Assembly (NCBI GenBank): GCA_015689705.1
Contig: WVSN01000006.1
Coordinates: 62,001-126,000, forward strand
Reading direction: 5' to 3'
Length of the DNA stretch: 64,000 nt
DNA from: Rhodobacterales bacterium HKCCE3408
GTDB lineage: Bacteria > Pseudomonadota > Alphaproteobacteria > Rhodobacterales > Rhodobacteraceae
In this document: positions 52,098-62,734 of the stretch, in pieces
How the letters are laid out: every line of letters starts with the position of its first letter
How positions within the stretch are numbered: position 1 is the first letter of the stretch
The notes under the pieces: model-generated
Seen by the model: the letters and a program-made list of their open reading frames with translations, nothing else
Database searches by the model: none
Told to the model about the DNA's origin: nothing
Translations under genes and position numbers: made by a program

Positions 52098-52184
52098 ATG
52101 ACCAGCCGGACACATATCCTGTCCCCGACCGCGCCCATGGCGCGGCTGCCGCTGCTTGGTCTTCTCCTCCTTAGCCGCCTCTGA
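52098..52184 (+). CDS. leuL: leuA leader peptide
   Basis: A 28-codon ORF, ATG 52098 to TGA 52184, ending LPLLGLLLLSRL with eight leucine codons in the last twelve residues. It lies 75 bases before leuA on the same strand. A leucine-rich peptide just before the leucine biosynthesis gene is the classical sign of ribosome-mediated attenuation. No strong Shine-Dalgarno is seen (AAGCCTGCC), which is common for leader peptides. Confidence 0.85.
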   Translation: MTSRTHILSPTAPMARLPLLGLLLLSRL

Positions 52185-52213
52185 GCGTGCCTTTCGGCGC
52201 GACCGCTCAGGGG
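52178..52213 (+). promoter_or_regulatory. Attenuator-type hairpin between leader peptide and leuA
   Basis: CCTCTGAGCG (52178-52187) pairs with CGCTCAGGGG (52204-52213) with one wobble and a 16-base loop. The 5' arm overlaps the last codons and stop of the leucine leader, so a stalled ribosome would change the fold. No T-run follows (GGGGGGAGAC), so the downstream terminator of a standard attenuator is not obvious; the hairpin may act as the anti-terminator or at the level of translation. Confidence 0.55.
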
Positions 52214-52259
52214 GGAGACAGCGCCGGAACACCAGAAATCCAAGGCTAGGAACAGACCA

Positions 52260-53814
52260 ATGACAATCGACAAGAACCGTGTCCTGATCTTCGACACGAC
52301 CCTGCGCGACGGCGAGCAATCGCCCGGCGCGACCATGAGCCACGACGAGAAGATGGAGATCGCGGGGCTCCTCGACGAGATGGGCGTCGACATCATCGAG
52401 GCGGGCTTTCCGATCGCGTCGGAAGGTGACTTCGCCGCCGTCTCCGAGATTGCGAAAATGGCGAAATCGGCGACGATCTGCGGCCTCGCCCGCGCGAACT
52501 TCAAGGACATCGATCGCTGTTGGGAGGCGGTGCGCCATGCGAAAAGCCCCCGCATCCACACCTTCATCGGCACTTCGCCGCTGCACCGCGCCATCCCGAA
52601 CCTGACCATGGACGAGATGGCCGACCGCATCCACGAGACGGTGACCCATGCCCGCAACCTCTGCGACAACGTGCAATGGTCACCAATGGACGCGACCCGG
52701 ACCGAATGGGACTACCTGAAGCGCGTGGTCGAGATCGCGATCAAGGCGGGCGCCACGACGATCAACATCCCCGACACGGTGGGCTACACCGCACCGGTGG
52801 AGTCGGCCGATCTGATCCGGCGCCTGATCGCCGAGGTCGACGGAGCCGAGGACGTGATCTTCGCCACCCACTGCCACAACGACCTCGGCATGGCGACGGC
52901 GAACAGCCTGGCCGCCGTCGCAGGCGGGGCCCGGCAGATCGAATGCACGATCAACGGCCTGGGCGAGCGGGCGGGCAACACGGCGCTGGAAGAGGTCGTG
53001 ATGGCGCTCAAGGTCCGCCACGACATCATGCCGTGGACGACCGGCATCGACACGCGCAAGATCATGCATATCAGCCGCCGCGTCGCGACGGTGTCGGGCT
53101 TCAACGTCCAGTTCAACAAGGCCATCGTCGGCAAGAACGCCTTTGCGCACGAAAGCGGCATCCACCAGGACGGGATGCTGAAGAACGCCGAGACCTTCGA
53201 GATCATGCGCCCGCAGGACGTCGGTCTGAGCGAAAGCTCCCTGCCGCTCGGCAAGCATTCGGGCCGCGCTGCGCTGCGCGCCAAGCTGAAGTCTCTCGGG
53301 ATCGATATGGCCGACAATCAGCTCGGCGATCTTTTCGTCCGGTTCAAGGCGCTGGCCGACCGCAAGAAGGAAGTCTTCGACGAGGATCTCGTCGCGCTGG
53401 TCTCCGATGCCGGGGCGGCCGAGGGCGCCGACCACCTCGAGCTGAAATTCCTGCGGGTGATCTGCGGGACCGAGGCGCCGCAATCGGCAGACCTGATCCT
53501 GCGCGTCGGCGACAAGGACGAACGCGTGACGGCCACGGGCGACGGCCCGGTCGATGCCTGCTTCAATGCGGTGAAGCAGGTCTTCCCGCACGGCGCCCGG
53601 CTTCAGCTCTATCAGGTCGGCGCGGTCACCGAAGGCACGGATGCGCAGGCCACGGTCAGCGTGCGGCTGGAAGAGGACGGGCGCATCGCCACCGGTTCCT
53701 CGGCCGACACCGACACTGTCGTGGCCAGCGTGAAGGCCTACGTGAACGCGCTGAACCGCCTGATCCTGCGGCGCGAGAAGGGCGGCTCGGACCGCGCGGA
53801 GGTAAGTTACAAGG

Positions 53815-53825
<11 letters not shown>
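52260..53825 (+). CDS. leuA: 2-Isopropylmalate synthase
   Basis: A 521-residue enzyme that condenses 2-ketoisovalerate and acetyl-CoA, the first step of leucine synthesis. Seen: catalytic/metal motif FDTTLRDGEQSPG near residue 12, metal ligands HCHNDLG, KHSGRAAL, and a C-terminal LeuA regulatory domain (GTDAQATVSVRLEEDGR) that binds leucine for feedback control. Start ATG 52260. Preceded by a leucine leader peptide; its end overlaps the next gene by 11 bases. Confidence 0.96.
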
Positions 53826-55435
<1,610 letters not shown>

Positions 55436-55457
55436 GCCCTTCGCGAGAGGAGCCGCC

Positions 55458-56408
55458 TTGGCCCGCGACCGCGACGACGACAGCTATGCAAGGCCCGTAC
55501 GCCGCCTGCTCCTGACGGTGCTGGTGCTGTGCCTCGTGTCGCTCACGCTGATCTGGCGGATCGACAATCCGCGGATGGAGCGCGTGCGCGCGGCGATCGT
55601 CGACCGCGTGGTGCCGAACATGGAATGGGCCATGGCGCCGGTCACGAGCGTCGGGCGGATGGTCGACGACTTCCAGAGCTATTCCCGCCTTTACGAACAG
55701 AACGAGGAGCTTCGGCGCGAGCTTCAGCAGATGCGCGTCTGGCGTGAGGCGGCGCTTCAGCTCGAACAGGAGAACGCGCGCCTGCGCGACCTCGCCCGCG
55801 TCCAGCTCGACCCCGAACTGACCTACGTCACCGGCGTCGTGATCGCGGACAGCGGCTCGCCCTTCCGGCGCTCGGTGCTGCTGAACGTCGGTGCGCGGGA
55901 CGGTATCCTGGACGGGTGGGCGACGATGGACGGGCTCGGCGTAGTCGGCCGCATCTCGGGCGTCGGCGAATCGACGAGCCGCGTGATCCTGCTGAACGAC
56001 TCCAACAGCCGCGTGCCGGTCACGATCCAGCCGTCGGGCCAGCAGGCGCTGCTGATGGGCGACAATTCCCCGGCCCCCGTGCTCGAGTTCATCGAGGCGC
56101 CCGAAGACATCTCTCCGGGTGACCAGGTCGTGACCTCGGGCGATGGCGGACTGTTCCCGTCCGACCTTCTGGTCGGACAGGTCGCGCTGACGCCGGACGG
56201 ACGGTTCCGCGCCCGGCTCGCGGCGGACTACGCCCGCCTCAATTTTCTGCGCGTCATGCGCAGCCATCCCGGCACCACGCTCAGCGATCCCGGCGGACTG
56301 ATCGGCCCGCCATGGCCGTTGCCGCCCGGATCGGGCATGTCGCGGACGGTGCCGGTGGCCCGGCCGCTCGACGAGCAGACGGCGGCGAGCGAGGGAGGCG
56401 ACGAGTGA
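55458..56408 (+). CDS. mreC: Rod-shape protein MreC
   Basis: A 316-residue bitopic protein: cytoplasmic basic start, membrane segment LLLTVLVLCLVSLTLIW (about 16-33), coiled coil (FQSYSRLYEQNEELRRELQQ and on), then the beta-barrel domain (VIADSGSPFRRSVLLNVGARDG). It activates the PBP2-RodA complex. Starts at TTG 55458 with GAGAGGAGCC upstream. Its stop overlaps the mreD start (GTGA). Confidence 0.95.
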   Translation: MARDRDDDSYARPVRRLLLTVLVLCLVSLTLIWRIDNPRMERVRAAIVDRVVPNMEWAMAPVTSVGRMVDDFQSYSRLYEQNEELRRELQQMRVWREAALQLEQENARLRDLARVQLDPELTYVTGVVIADSGSPFRRSVLLNVGARDGILDGWATMDGLGVVGRISGVGESTSRVILLNDSNSRVPVTIQPSGQQALLMGDNSPAPVLEFIEAPEDISPGDQVVTSGDGGLFPSDLLVGQVALTPDGRFRARLAADYARLNFLRVMRSHPGTTLSDPGGLIGPPWPLPPGSGMSRTVPVARPLDEQTAASEGGDE

Positions 56409-56935
56409 GCGCCGCCCTCTGGCATATCTGGTCCTACCGGCTGCTCTACGTCGTTCTGGCGCTGGCGATCTTCGCGATCAGGCTTCTGCCGCTCGATATC
56501 GGGATCGTCGGCCTGCCGGCACCGGACATCCTGCTGGCCCTGACGCTCGCCTGGACCCTGCGCCAGCCGGCGCTCGTGCCGATGGGGCTGATCGTGCCCG
56601 TGTTCCTGCTGGCCGATTTCCTGTTCCAGCGCCCGCCCGGATTGCTGACCGCGCTGGTGCTGGTCCTGACGGAATGGCTGAAAGGCCGGCGCGCGCTGAT
56701 GACCGAGGTCAATTTCCTGTTCGAGTGGCTGTCCGTCGCCATCGCCGTCGCCGCCATCATCATCCTCGAACGCACCATCCTGTGGGTGCTCGTCGCGCAG
56801 CAGACATCGCTCGGGCTGGCGCTGGCGCAGGCCCTGATGACCGTGCTGATCTACCCGGTCGTCGTGGTCGTCTCGCGCTTCGTGCTCGGCGTCCGCAAGA
56901 TCGGGCCGGGTGACGCGGAGGCGGCACTGGGATGA
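56405..56935 (+). CDS. mreD: Rod-shape protein MreD
   Basis: A 176-residue integral membrane protein with about five segments (LLYVVLALAIFAIRLLPL, DILLALTLAWTLRQPA, LIVPVFLLADFLF, VAIAVAAIIILERTILWVL, ALMTVLIYPVVVVVSRFVLG). Starts at GTG 56405 overlapping the mreC stop; a longer frame from 56312 would lie inside mreC. Stop overlaps mrdA (ATGA). Links MreC to the elongasome. Confidence 0.93.
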   Translation: MSAALWHIWSYRLLYVVLALAIFAIRLLPLDIGIVGLPAPDILLALTLAWTLRQPALVPMGLIVPVFLLADFLFQRPPGLLTALVLVLTEWLKGRRALMTEVNFLFEWLSVAIAVAAIIILERTILWVLVAQQTSLGLALAQALMTVLIYPVVVVVSRFVLGVRKIGPGDAEAALG

Positions 56936-58884
56936 AACGGTCGCCGAAGGAGCAGGAAGAAAGCGCGCGCCAGATCACGCGGCGGGGTCTCATCGTCGGC
57001 GGGGCGATGGGCGTCACGGCGGCGGTTCTCGGCGGGCGGATGCACTACCTGCAGGTCGACCGCGCCAGCGACTTCCGGCTTCTGGCCGAGGACAACCGCA
57101 TCTCCGACCGGCTGATCCCGCCGGCCCGCGGACTGATCTTCGACCGCTCCGGCGTGCTGCTTGCCGGGAACGAGCAGAACTACCGCATCACCATGGTGCG
57201 CGAGAACGCGGGCGACGTGGACGAGGTACTGGACCGGTTGCGCCAGCTCGTCCGGCTGGATGTCAGCCGGCTGTCCCGCGTCCGCGACGAGATCATGTCG
57301 AGCCCGTCCTTCGTGCCGGTGACCATTGCCGACCGGCTGAGTTGGGAGGAACTGGCCTCGGTCGCGGTGAACGCTCCGGCCCTGCCCGGCGTGACGCCCG
57401 ATTTCGGCCTGAGCCGCGTCTACCCCCTCGGTCCCGACTTCGCGCATGTCGTCGGCTACGTGCGCGACGTGCCGGAAACCTACCTGGAGCGGACCGGCGA
57501 CACCGACCCGGTGCTGCGCATCCCCGATTTCCAGGTCGGGCTTCTGAACATCGAGGAAGGGCTGGAGCCCGCGCTGCGCGGCCGCGCCGGGATCCGCCGG
57601 GTCGAGGTCAATGCCGCCGGCCGGATCATGCGCGAGCTGAACCGAGTCGAGCCGGCAAAGGGCGCCGATCTCCAGCTTACGATCGATGCGGGGCTTCAGA
57701 ACTATACCGAGGCCCGTCTGGCCGGAGAGAGTGCCGGCGCAGTGATCCTCGACTGCCAGAGCGGCGAGATCCTGGCGCTGGCCTCGGCACCGACCTTCGA
57801 CCCGAACATCTTCGTGCGGCCGCTGTCTTCGTCGACCTACGGCGCACTCCTGAACGATCCCTACCGGCCGCTCGCCAACAAGGCGACGCAGGGTCTCTAT
57901 CCGCCGGGGTCGACCTACAAGATGGTCGTGGCGCTCGCCGCTCTCGAGGGCGGGCATATCGACACCGAGGAGACCGTCCATTGCGGCGGGTATACCGAAC
58001 TCGGCAACCGGCGGTTCCACTGCTGGCGGCGGGGCGGCCACGGCCGCCTGGCCCTGCTCGACGCCATCGCCCAGAGCTGCGACGTGTTCTTCTACGAACT
58101 GGCGCAGCGCGTTGGGATCGAGGCAATCTCGGCCATGGCGCGCCGGCTTGGCTGTGGCGTAGCGCACGAATTGCCGCTGTCGGCCGTCGCCGCCGGCCTC
58201 GCCCCGACGATGGACTGGAAGCGGGCGAACCGGGGCGAAGACTGGCTCGTCGGCGACACGCTGAACGCTTCGATCGGTCAGGGCTACGTTCTCACCTCGC
58301 CGCTCCAGCTCGCCGTGATGACCTCGCGGATCGCCAGCGGGCGGGAAATCTCACCCTCGATCGTGAAGTCGGTCGACGGGGTCGACCAGGTGAACGCCGA
58401 GCCTCCGGCGCTCGACATCCCGCCGGACTTCCTCGACGCGGTCCGGACCGGCATGTACCGGGTCTCCAACACCAACCGCGGCACCGCCTATGGCAGCCGG
58501 GTGGTTGAGGCCAGCTACGCCATCGCGGGCAAGACCGGCACGAGCCAGGTGCGCAACATCACCGCCGCCGAGCGCGCCGCCGGCGTGACCTCGAACGAGG
58601 ACCTGCCGTGGGAGCGGCGCGACCACGCGCTCTTCGTCGGCTTCGCGCCCTACGACGCGCCGCGCTATGCCTGTTCGGTCGTGGTCGAACATGGCGGCGG
58701 CGGCGCGGCGGTGGCCGCACCGATCGCGCGCGACCTTCTGCTTCGGGCCCAGGCGGGCGAGGTCCCGCCGCTCGAGCTGTACCCGGAAGGCCAGCGCCGC
58801 CGGGTGCAGGAGATGCATGACAACATGACGCTGATGCCGATTCACCGGCCACTGCCCGATGGCGGAGGATCGAGCCAGGCATGA
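56932..58884 (+). CDS. mrdA: Penicillin-binding protein 2 (peptidoglycan transpeptidase)
   Basis: A 650-residue class B PBP: one membrane segment (RRGLIVGGAMGVTAAVLGG), pedestal domain from about residue 50 to 250, and transpeptidase with active Ser326 in PPGSTYKM, SxD motif QSCDVFFYE (Ser382) and KTG at about 534 in AGKTGTSQ. Makes the cross-links of the side wall with RodA as glycosyltransferase. Overlaps mreD and rodA by four bases each. Confidence 0.96.
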   Translation: MKRSPKEQEESARQITRRGLIVGGAMGVTAAVLGGRMHYLQVDRASDFRLLAEDNRISDRLIPPARGLIFDRSGVLLAGNEQNYRITMVRENAGDVDEVLDRLRQLVRLDVSRLSRVRDEIMSSPSFVPVTIADRLSWEELASVAVNAPALPGVTPDFGLSRVYPLGPDFAHVVGYVRDVPETYLERTGDTDPVLRIPDFQVGLLNIEEGLEPALRGRAGIRRVEVNAAGRIMRELNRVEPAKGADLQLTIDAGLQNYTEARLAGESAGAVILDCQSGEILALASAPTFDPNIFVRPLSSSTYGALLNDPYRPLANKATQGLYPPGSTYKMVVALAALEGGHIDTEETVHCGGYTELGNRRFHCWRRGGHGRLALLDAIAQSCDVFFYELAQRVGIEAISAMARRLGCGVAHELPLSAVAAGLAPTMDWKRANRGEDWLVGDTLNASIGQGYVLTSPLQLAVMTSRIASGREISPSIVKSVDGVDQVNAEPPALDIPPDFLDAVRTGMYRVSNTNRGTAYGSRVVEASYAIAGKTGTSQVRNITAAERAAGVTSNEDLPWERRDHALFVGFAPYDAPRYACSVVVEHGGGGAAVAAPIARDLLLRAQAGEVPPLELYPEGQRRRVQEMHDNMTLMPIHRPLPDGGGSSQA

Positions 58885-60020
58885 GCTTTCTCGAATACTC
58901 CCTGAAAACCACGCCGACCGGCCTGTCGAAGCTGCTCTACTTCAACTGGCCGCTGATCGTGCTGGTCTCCACCGTCGCCGGCTTCGGCTTCATGATGCTC
59001 TACTCGGTCGCGGGCGGCTCGATGGACCGGTGGGCGGAACCGCAGATGATCCGCTTCGGCCTCGGGATGGGGGTGATGTTCGTCGTCGGGCTTGTCCCGA
59101 TCTGGTTCTGGCGCAACGTGTCGGGCGTCGCCTACGTCGTGTCGATACTGCTCCTGCTCTACGTGGAATTCTTCGGCGCCATCGGCGGCGGATCACAGCG
59201 CTGGATCGATCTTGGCTTCGTCCGCCTGCAGCCGTCCGAGATGGCGAAGATCACCATCGTGATGCTTCTGGCCGCCTATTACGACTGGCTGCCGCCGCGG
59301 CGTCAGTCACACCCGCTCTACGTGCTGATCCCGGTCGTGCTGATCCTGATCCCGGTTCTTCTGACCCTGCGCCAGCCCGATCTCGGCACCGCGCTCCTGC
59401 TTCTCGTGGGCGGCGCGGCGGTGATGTTCATCGGCGGGGTCCACTGGCTCTATTTCGCCGGGGTCGGCGCGATCGGGGCCGGCGGGATCGCGGCGGTCTT
59501 CGCCTCGCGCGGGACGGACTGGCAGCTGATCGAGGACTACCAGTTCCGCCGCATCGACACCTTTCTCGACCCCTCGCTCGCGCCGCTCGGCGACGGCTAC
59601 CACATCACCCAGAGCCAGATCGCGCTCGGCTCGGGCGGGTGGAACGGGCGCGGCTTCATGCAGGGCACGCAGATCCGCGGCGACTTCCTGCCCGAGGCGC
59701 ATACCGACTTCATCTTCCCGACACTGGCCGAGGAATTCGGATTCGTCGGCGGCACCTTCCTGCTGACGCTCTACGTGCTGATCCTCGTGTTCTGCATCGT
59801 GACGGCCATGCAGACCCGCGACCGGTATGCCGCCATCGTCTCGCTCGGCGTGGCCTTCACCTTCTTCCTCTACTTCGCGATCAACATGGCGATGGTCATG
59901 GGCCTGGCCCCTGTCGTCGGCGTCCCGCTCCCGCTCGTCAGCTATGGCGGGTCGGCCATGCTGGTCCTGCTCGCCGCCTTCGGGCTCGTCCATTCGGCAA
60001 ACATCCACAGACCGCGCTGA
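58881..60020 (+). CDS. rodA: RodA, SEDS peptidoglycan glycosyltransferase
   Basis: A 379-residue SEDS protein with about ten membrane segments. Seen: GFGFMMLYSVAGGSMDRW, QRWIDLGFVRLQPSEMAK, LRQPDLGTALLLL and the large-loop HTDFIFPTLAEEFGF with the catalytic acid region. Polymerises lipid II with PBP2. Also known as mrdB. Its TGA shares one base with the next ATG. Confidence 0.96.
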   Translation: MSFLEYSLKTTPTGLSKLLYFNWPLIVLVSTVAGFGFMMLYSVAGGSMDRWAEPQMIRFGLGMGVMFVVGLVPIWFWRNVSGVAYVVSILLLLYVEFFGAIGGGSQRWIDLGFVRLQPSEMAKITIVMLLAAYYDWLPPRRQSHPLYVLIPVVLILIPVLLTLRQPDLGTALLLLVGGAAVMFIGGVHWLYFAGVGAIGAGGIAAVFASRGTDWQLIEDYQFRRIDTFLDPSLAPLGDGYHITQSQIALGSGGWNGRGFMQGTQIRGDFLPEAHTDFIFPTLAEEFGFVGGTFLLTLYVLILVFCIVTAMQTRDRYAAIVSLGVAFTFFLYFAINMAMVMGLAPVVGVPLPLVSYGGSAMLVLLAAFGLVHSANIHRPR

Positions 60021-60952
60021 TGCCCCTTATCCTGTTCTCCGCCAAGTCCGAGCGGTGGTCGATCTATGAAAGTCCGCTGCGCGCCGCCCTTCAGGAGGTC
60101 GGTCTCGGCGACGCGACGCTCGTGACCGAAGCCGCGCCGGAAGATGTCGACTACATTGTCTATGCGCCCAATTCCGGGCTGGACGATTTCACGCCGTATA
60201 CCCGGCTCAAGGCCGTCTTGAACCTCTGGGCCGGGGTCGAGGATGTCGTCGGGAACGAGACGCTGACCGTGCCGCTGGCGCGGATGGTCGATGCCGGGCT
60301 CGAAGAAGGGATGGTCGAGTGGGTCACCGGCCACGTCCTGCGCCATCACCTCGGGATGGATACCCATATCCTTGGGCAGGACGGCATCTGGCGGGCCGAG
60401 GCGCCGCCGCTGGCACGGGATCGGGCGGTGACGGTGCTCGGCATGGGCGAACTGGGCGCGAGCTGTGCAAAGGCGCTCGCCGCGCTGCGGTTCCGTGTTT
60501 CGGGCTGGTCGCGCAGCCCGAAGGAGGTCGACGGTGTGACCTGCCACAGCGGGACCGAGGGTCTCGATGCGGCTCTGAGCGGGGCGGAGATCGTCGTCCT
60601 CCTGCTGCCCGACACGCCAGCCACGCGCAACGTGATGAACGCGCGGACGCTGGCGCTGCCGGCGAAGGGCGCCGTCATCATCAATCCCGGTCGCGGGCCA
60701 CTGATCGACGACGACGCGCTTCTGGCCGCGCTCGATGCGGGCCAGATCGGGCATGCCACGCTCGACGTGTTCCGGCAGGAACCGCTGCCACCCGAGCACC
60801 CGTTCTGGGCCCATCCCGGGGTAACGGTGACGCCGCACATCGCTTCGGAGACCCGGCCGATCTCGGCCTCGCGCGTCATCGCCGAGAACATCCGCCGCGG
60901 TGAAGCCGGAGAGCCGTTCCTTCATCTCGTGGACCGGAAGGCCGGATACTAG
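60020..60952 (+). CDS. ghrA: Glyoxylate/hydroxypyruvate reductase A
   Basis: A 310-residue D-2-hydroxyacid dehydrogenase. NADPH-binding GMGELG with the following WSRSPKEVDG, and the catalytic set Arg in NPGRGPLID, Glu in FRQEPLP and His in TPHIASET. Reduces glyoxylate or hydroxypyruvate. Starts one base into the rodA stop (TGATG) although it has no obvious role in wall synthesis. Ends four bases from the convergent SseB-like gene. Confidence 0.93.
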   Translation: MPLILFSAKSERWSIYESPLRAALQEVGLGDATLVTEAAPEDVDYIVYAPNSGLDDFTPYTRLKAVLNLWAGVEDVVGNETLTVPLARMVDAGLEEGMVEWVTGHVLRHHLGMDTHILGQDGIWRAEAPPLARDRAVTVLGMGELGASCAKALAALRFRVSGWSRSPKEVDGVTCHSGTEGLDAALSGAEIVVLLLPDTPATRNVMNARTLALPAKGAVIINPGRGPLIDDDALLAALDAGQIGHATLDVFRQEPLPPEHPFWAHPGVTVTPHIASETRPISASRVIAENIRRGEAGEPFLHLVDRKAGY

Positions 60953-60955
60953 GCC

Positions 60956-61720
60956 CTAGCGCAGCTTCGGCGGCCGGTCCGGGTCGGTTCCGGGCGCGCC
61001 CGGGGCAGCGCGGTCGGACGGTGCGGGAATGTCGATGGCGAGCCCATGGCGACGCAGCGGAGCCGTGATCGCGGCCGTCTCCGGCACCACGGCGATATCG
61101 AGGCTGTCGGGCGGGAGGCCGGCGAAGACCAGCGCCTCGCCAAGCGTCGCGGCCAGCGCGGTGTCCGCACCGTCCGCTGCATCGACCAGCGCCAGAAGCG
61201 GCCGGACGGTACCGTCCGCGTAACGCGCCGTTGCCAGGATTGCCTGCCGGGCCAGACCCGCTGCGGCGGCCAGCCTCGGCTCGATCGCGGGCAGAAGCGC
61301 GTCGGGCAGGTCGTCCGGAGCGGCGATGCCGATGGGCCGTTCTGTCGCGATGGCGGCCGCGACCGCCTGCTCCGCCAGCCAGTCGAGCACGCCCGACGGC
61401 AGCAGCGTCTCGGACGGGGCCTCGGTTCCAAAATTTAGGCCGAGCGCCACGTCCTTTCCGGCGAGCAGTGCTGCCAGCGTGCGGCCTGACAGCGCCGCAT
61501 AGGGTGCGGCGCCCGCAAACCCGGCCAGGCGCTCCTCGGTGTCGAAGGCAAGCGCGGTCGCCCCGGTCTCGAGCGGGAAGAGCCGCGGGCGGATGGTCTC
61601 TCCCTCCGGTTCTGTGTCCAGCAGCAGGAACAGTTCGGCGGCGGCGAGATGGGCGTGGAAGGCGGGGCTCGCCGCCTCGTCCTCCGCCATCGCAGCTGCG
61701 GCGCGATCAAGCGGGGTCAT
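60956..61720 (-). CDS. SseB-family protein
   Basis: A 254-residue protein: N-terminal SseB domain (FHAHLAAAELFLLLDTEPEG, ALAFDTEERLAGFAGAAPYA, GLNFGTEAPSETLLPSGVLDWL) and an alanine-rich C-terminal half also common in this family, ending in a proline-rich tail. SseB-like proteins are widespread; function unclear. ATG 61720 overlaps the stop of the gene upstream by four bases. Confidence 0.82.
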   Translation of the reverse strand: MTPLDRAAAAMAEDEAASPAFHAHLAAAELFLLLDTEPEGETIRPRLFPLETGATALAFDTEERLAGFAGAAPYAALSGRTLAALLAGKDVALGLNFGTEAPSETLLPSGVLDWLAEQAVAAAIATERPIGIAAPDDLPDALLPAIEPRLAAAAGLARQAILATARYADGTVRPLLALVDAADGADTALAATLGEALVFAGLPPDSLDIAVVPETAAITAPLRRHGLAIDIPAPSDRAAPGAPGTDPDRPPKLR

Positions 61721-62301
61721 GAAAGCACCTCGTTCACACGCTGACGCAGGGCGGGCAGAAGATCCGTCTCGAACCACGGGTTCCGGCGAAGCCATGCCGT
61801 GTTGCGCCAGGACGGGTGCGGCAGGGGGAACACCGATGGTGCGTGATCCCGCCAGCCGAGCACCCGGTCGCGGACCGACACACCCGGCCCCAGGTGCCAG
61901 CCATGCGCGTAGCTGCCGACCAGCAGCGTCAACTCGACAGACCCGAGCGCGTCGAGGACCGGGTTCCGCCATGTCGCCGCGCAGATCTTCGGCGGCGGCA
62001 GGTCGCCGCCTTTCGCGTCGTAGCCCGGGAAGCAGAAGGCCATCGGCAGAATGGCGATCCTGTCACGGTCGTAGAACGTCGCCTCATCGACACCCATCCA
62101 GTCGCGAAGACGGTCGCCCGACGGATCGGTGAAAGGCCGCCCGCTTTCATGCACGCGCGCGCCGGGGGCCTGACCCGCGATCAGCACGCGCGCGCCCGGC
62201 CGCACCCAGAGAACCGGACGCGGTTCGTGCGCGGTGGCTGTGGCGGCGAAGCGGTCGGCACAGATGCGGCAGGCGCGGATATCGCGGGCGAGATCGTCCA
62301 T
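61717..62301 (-). CDS. Uracil-DNA glycosylase superfamily protein
   Basis: A 194-residue single-domain protein of the UDG fold: catalytic-loop motif IAGQAPGARVHESGRPFTDPSG, then PKICAATW and the C-terminal PLPHPSWRNTAWLRRNPWF with the HPS motif. Only one CxxC pair (CRIC, near the N-terminus) is seen, so a 4Fe-4S cluster as in family 4 is doubtful. DNA-repair role inferred. ATG 62301; divergent from the ArsR gene. Confidence 0.85.
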   Translation of the reverse strand: MDDLARDIRACRICADRFAATATAHEPRPVLWVRPGARVLIAGQAPGARVHESGRPFTDPSGDRLRDWMGVDEATFYDRDRIAILPMAFCFPGYDAKGGDLPPPKICAATWRNPVLDALGSVELTLLVGSYAHGWHLGPGVSVRDRVLGWRDHAPSVFPLPHPSWRNTAWLRRNPWFETDLLPALRQRVNEVLS

Positions 62302-62377
62302 GGGGCGCAGGCATAGCACCCTCGGCCGGGGTTTCCAGCCATCGCCTGCTGCTGAAGACTGGACAACCATTCGATAT

Positions 62378-62393
62378 TTCTATAATCATAGAA
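62378..62393. promoter_or_regulatory. Candidate ArsR operator
   Basis: Perfect inverted repeat TTCTAT-AATC-ATAGAA ending three bases before the ArsR start codon, in an AT-rich island within GC-rich DNA. ArsR-family repressors bind such palindromes at their own promoters, so this is the likely autoregulatory site. Confidence 0.7.
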
Positions 62394-62395
62394 TC

Positions 62396-62734
62396 ATGGA
62401 ACAGAAACTCGCCCCGCCCGATGTCACGCTCGCTGCCACGGCGTTCTCCGCCCTCGGGTCCGAGCAACGGCTGGCGATCCTGCGCCGGCTCGTCCGCGCG
62501 GGACCGCATGGCCTGACAATCGGTGTGCTCGGCCAGGATGTCGGCATCGCCGGATCGGTCCTGACGCATCACCTGAAGCAGCTCGCCTCGGCCGGCCTCG
62601 TGAAACAGGAACGGGATGGGCGGCGTATCCTCTGTTCGGTCGATTACGACGCGGTCCGCGCGCTGTCGACCTTCCTCATCTCCGAATGCTGCGCCGATCG
62701 CGGCGGCCACGAAGGGACGCATCTCCATGACTGA
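62396..62734 (+). CDS. ArsR/SmtB-family regulator
   Basis: A 112-residue winged-helix repressor: TAFSALGSEQRLAILRRL, SVLTHHLKQLASAGLVKQERD (recognition helix and wing). C-terminal CCADRGGHEGTHLHD has Cys and His residues that could sense metal. Overlaps the following permease by eight bases and a palindrome lies directly upstream. Confidence 0.9.
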   Translation: MEQKLAPPDVTLAATAFSALGSEQRLAILRRLVRAGPHGLTIGVLGQDVGIAGSVLTHHLKQLASAGLVKQERDGRRILCSVDYDAVRALSTFLISECCADRGGHEGTHLHD

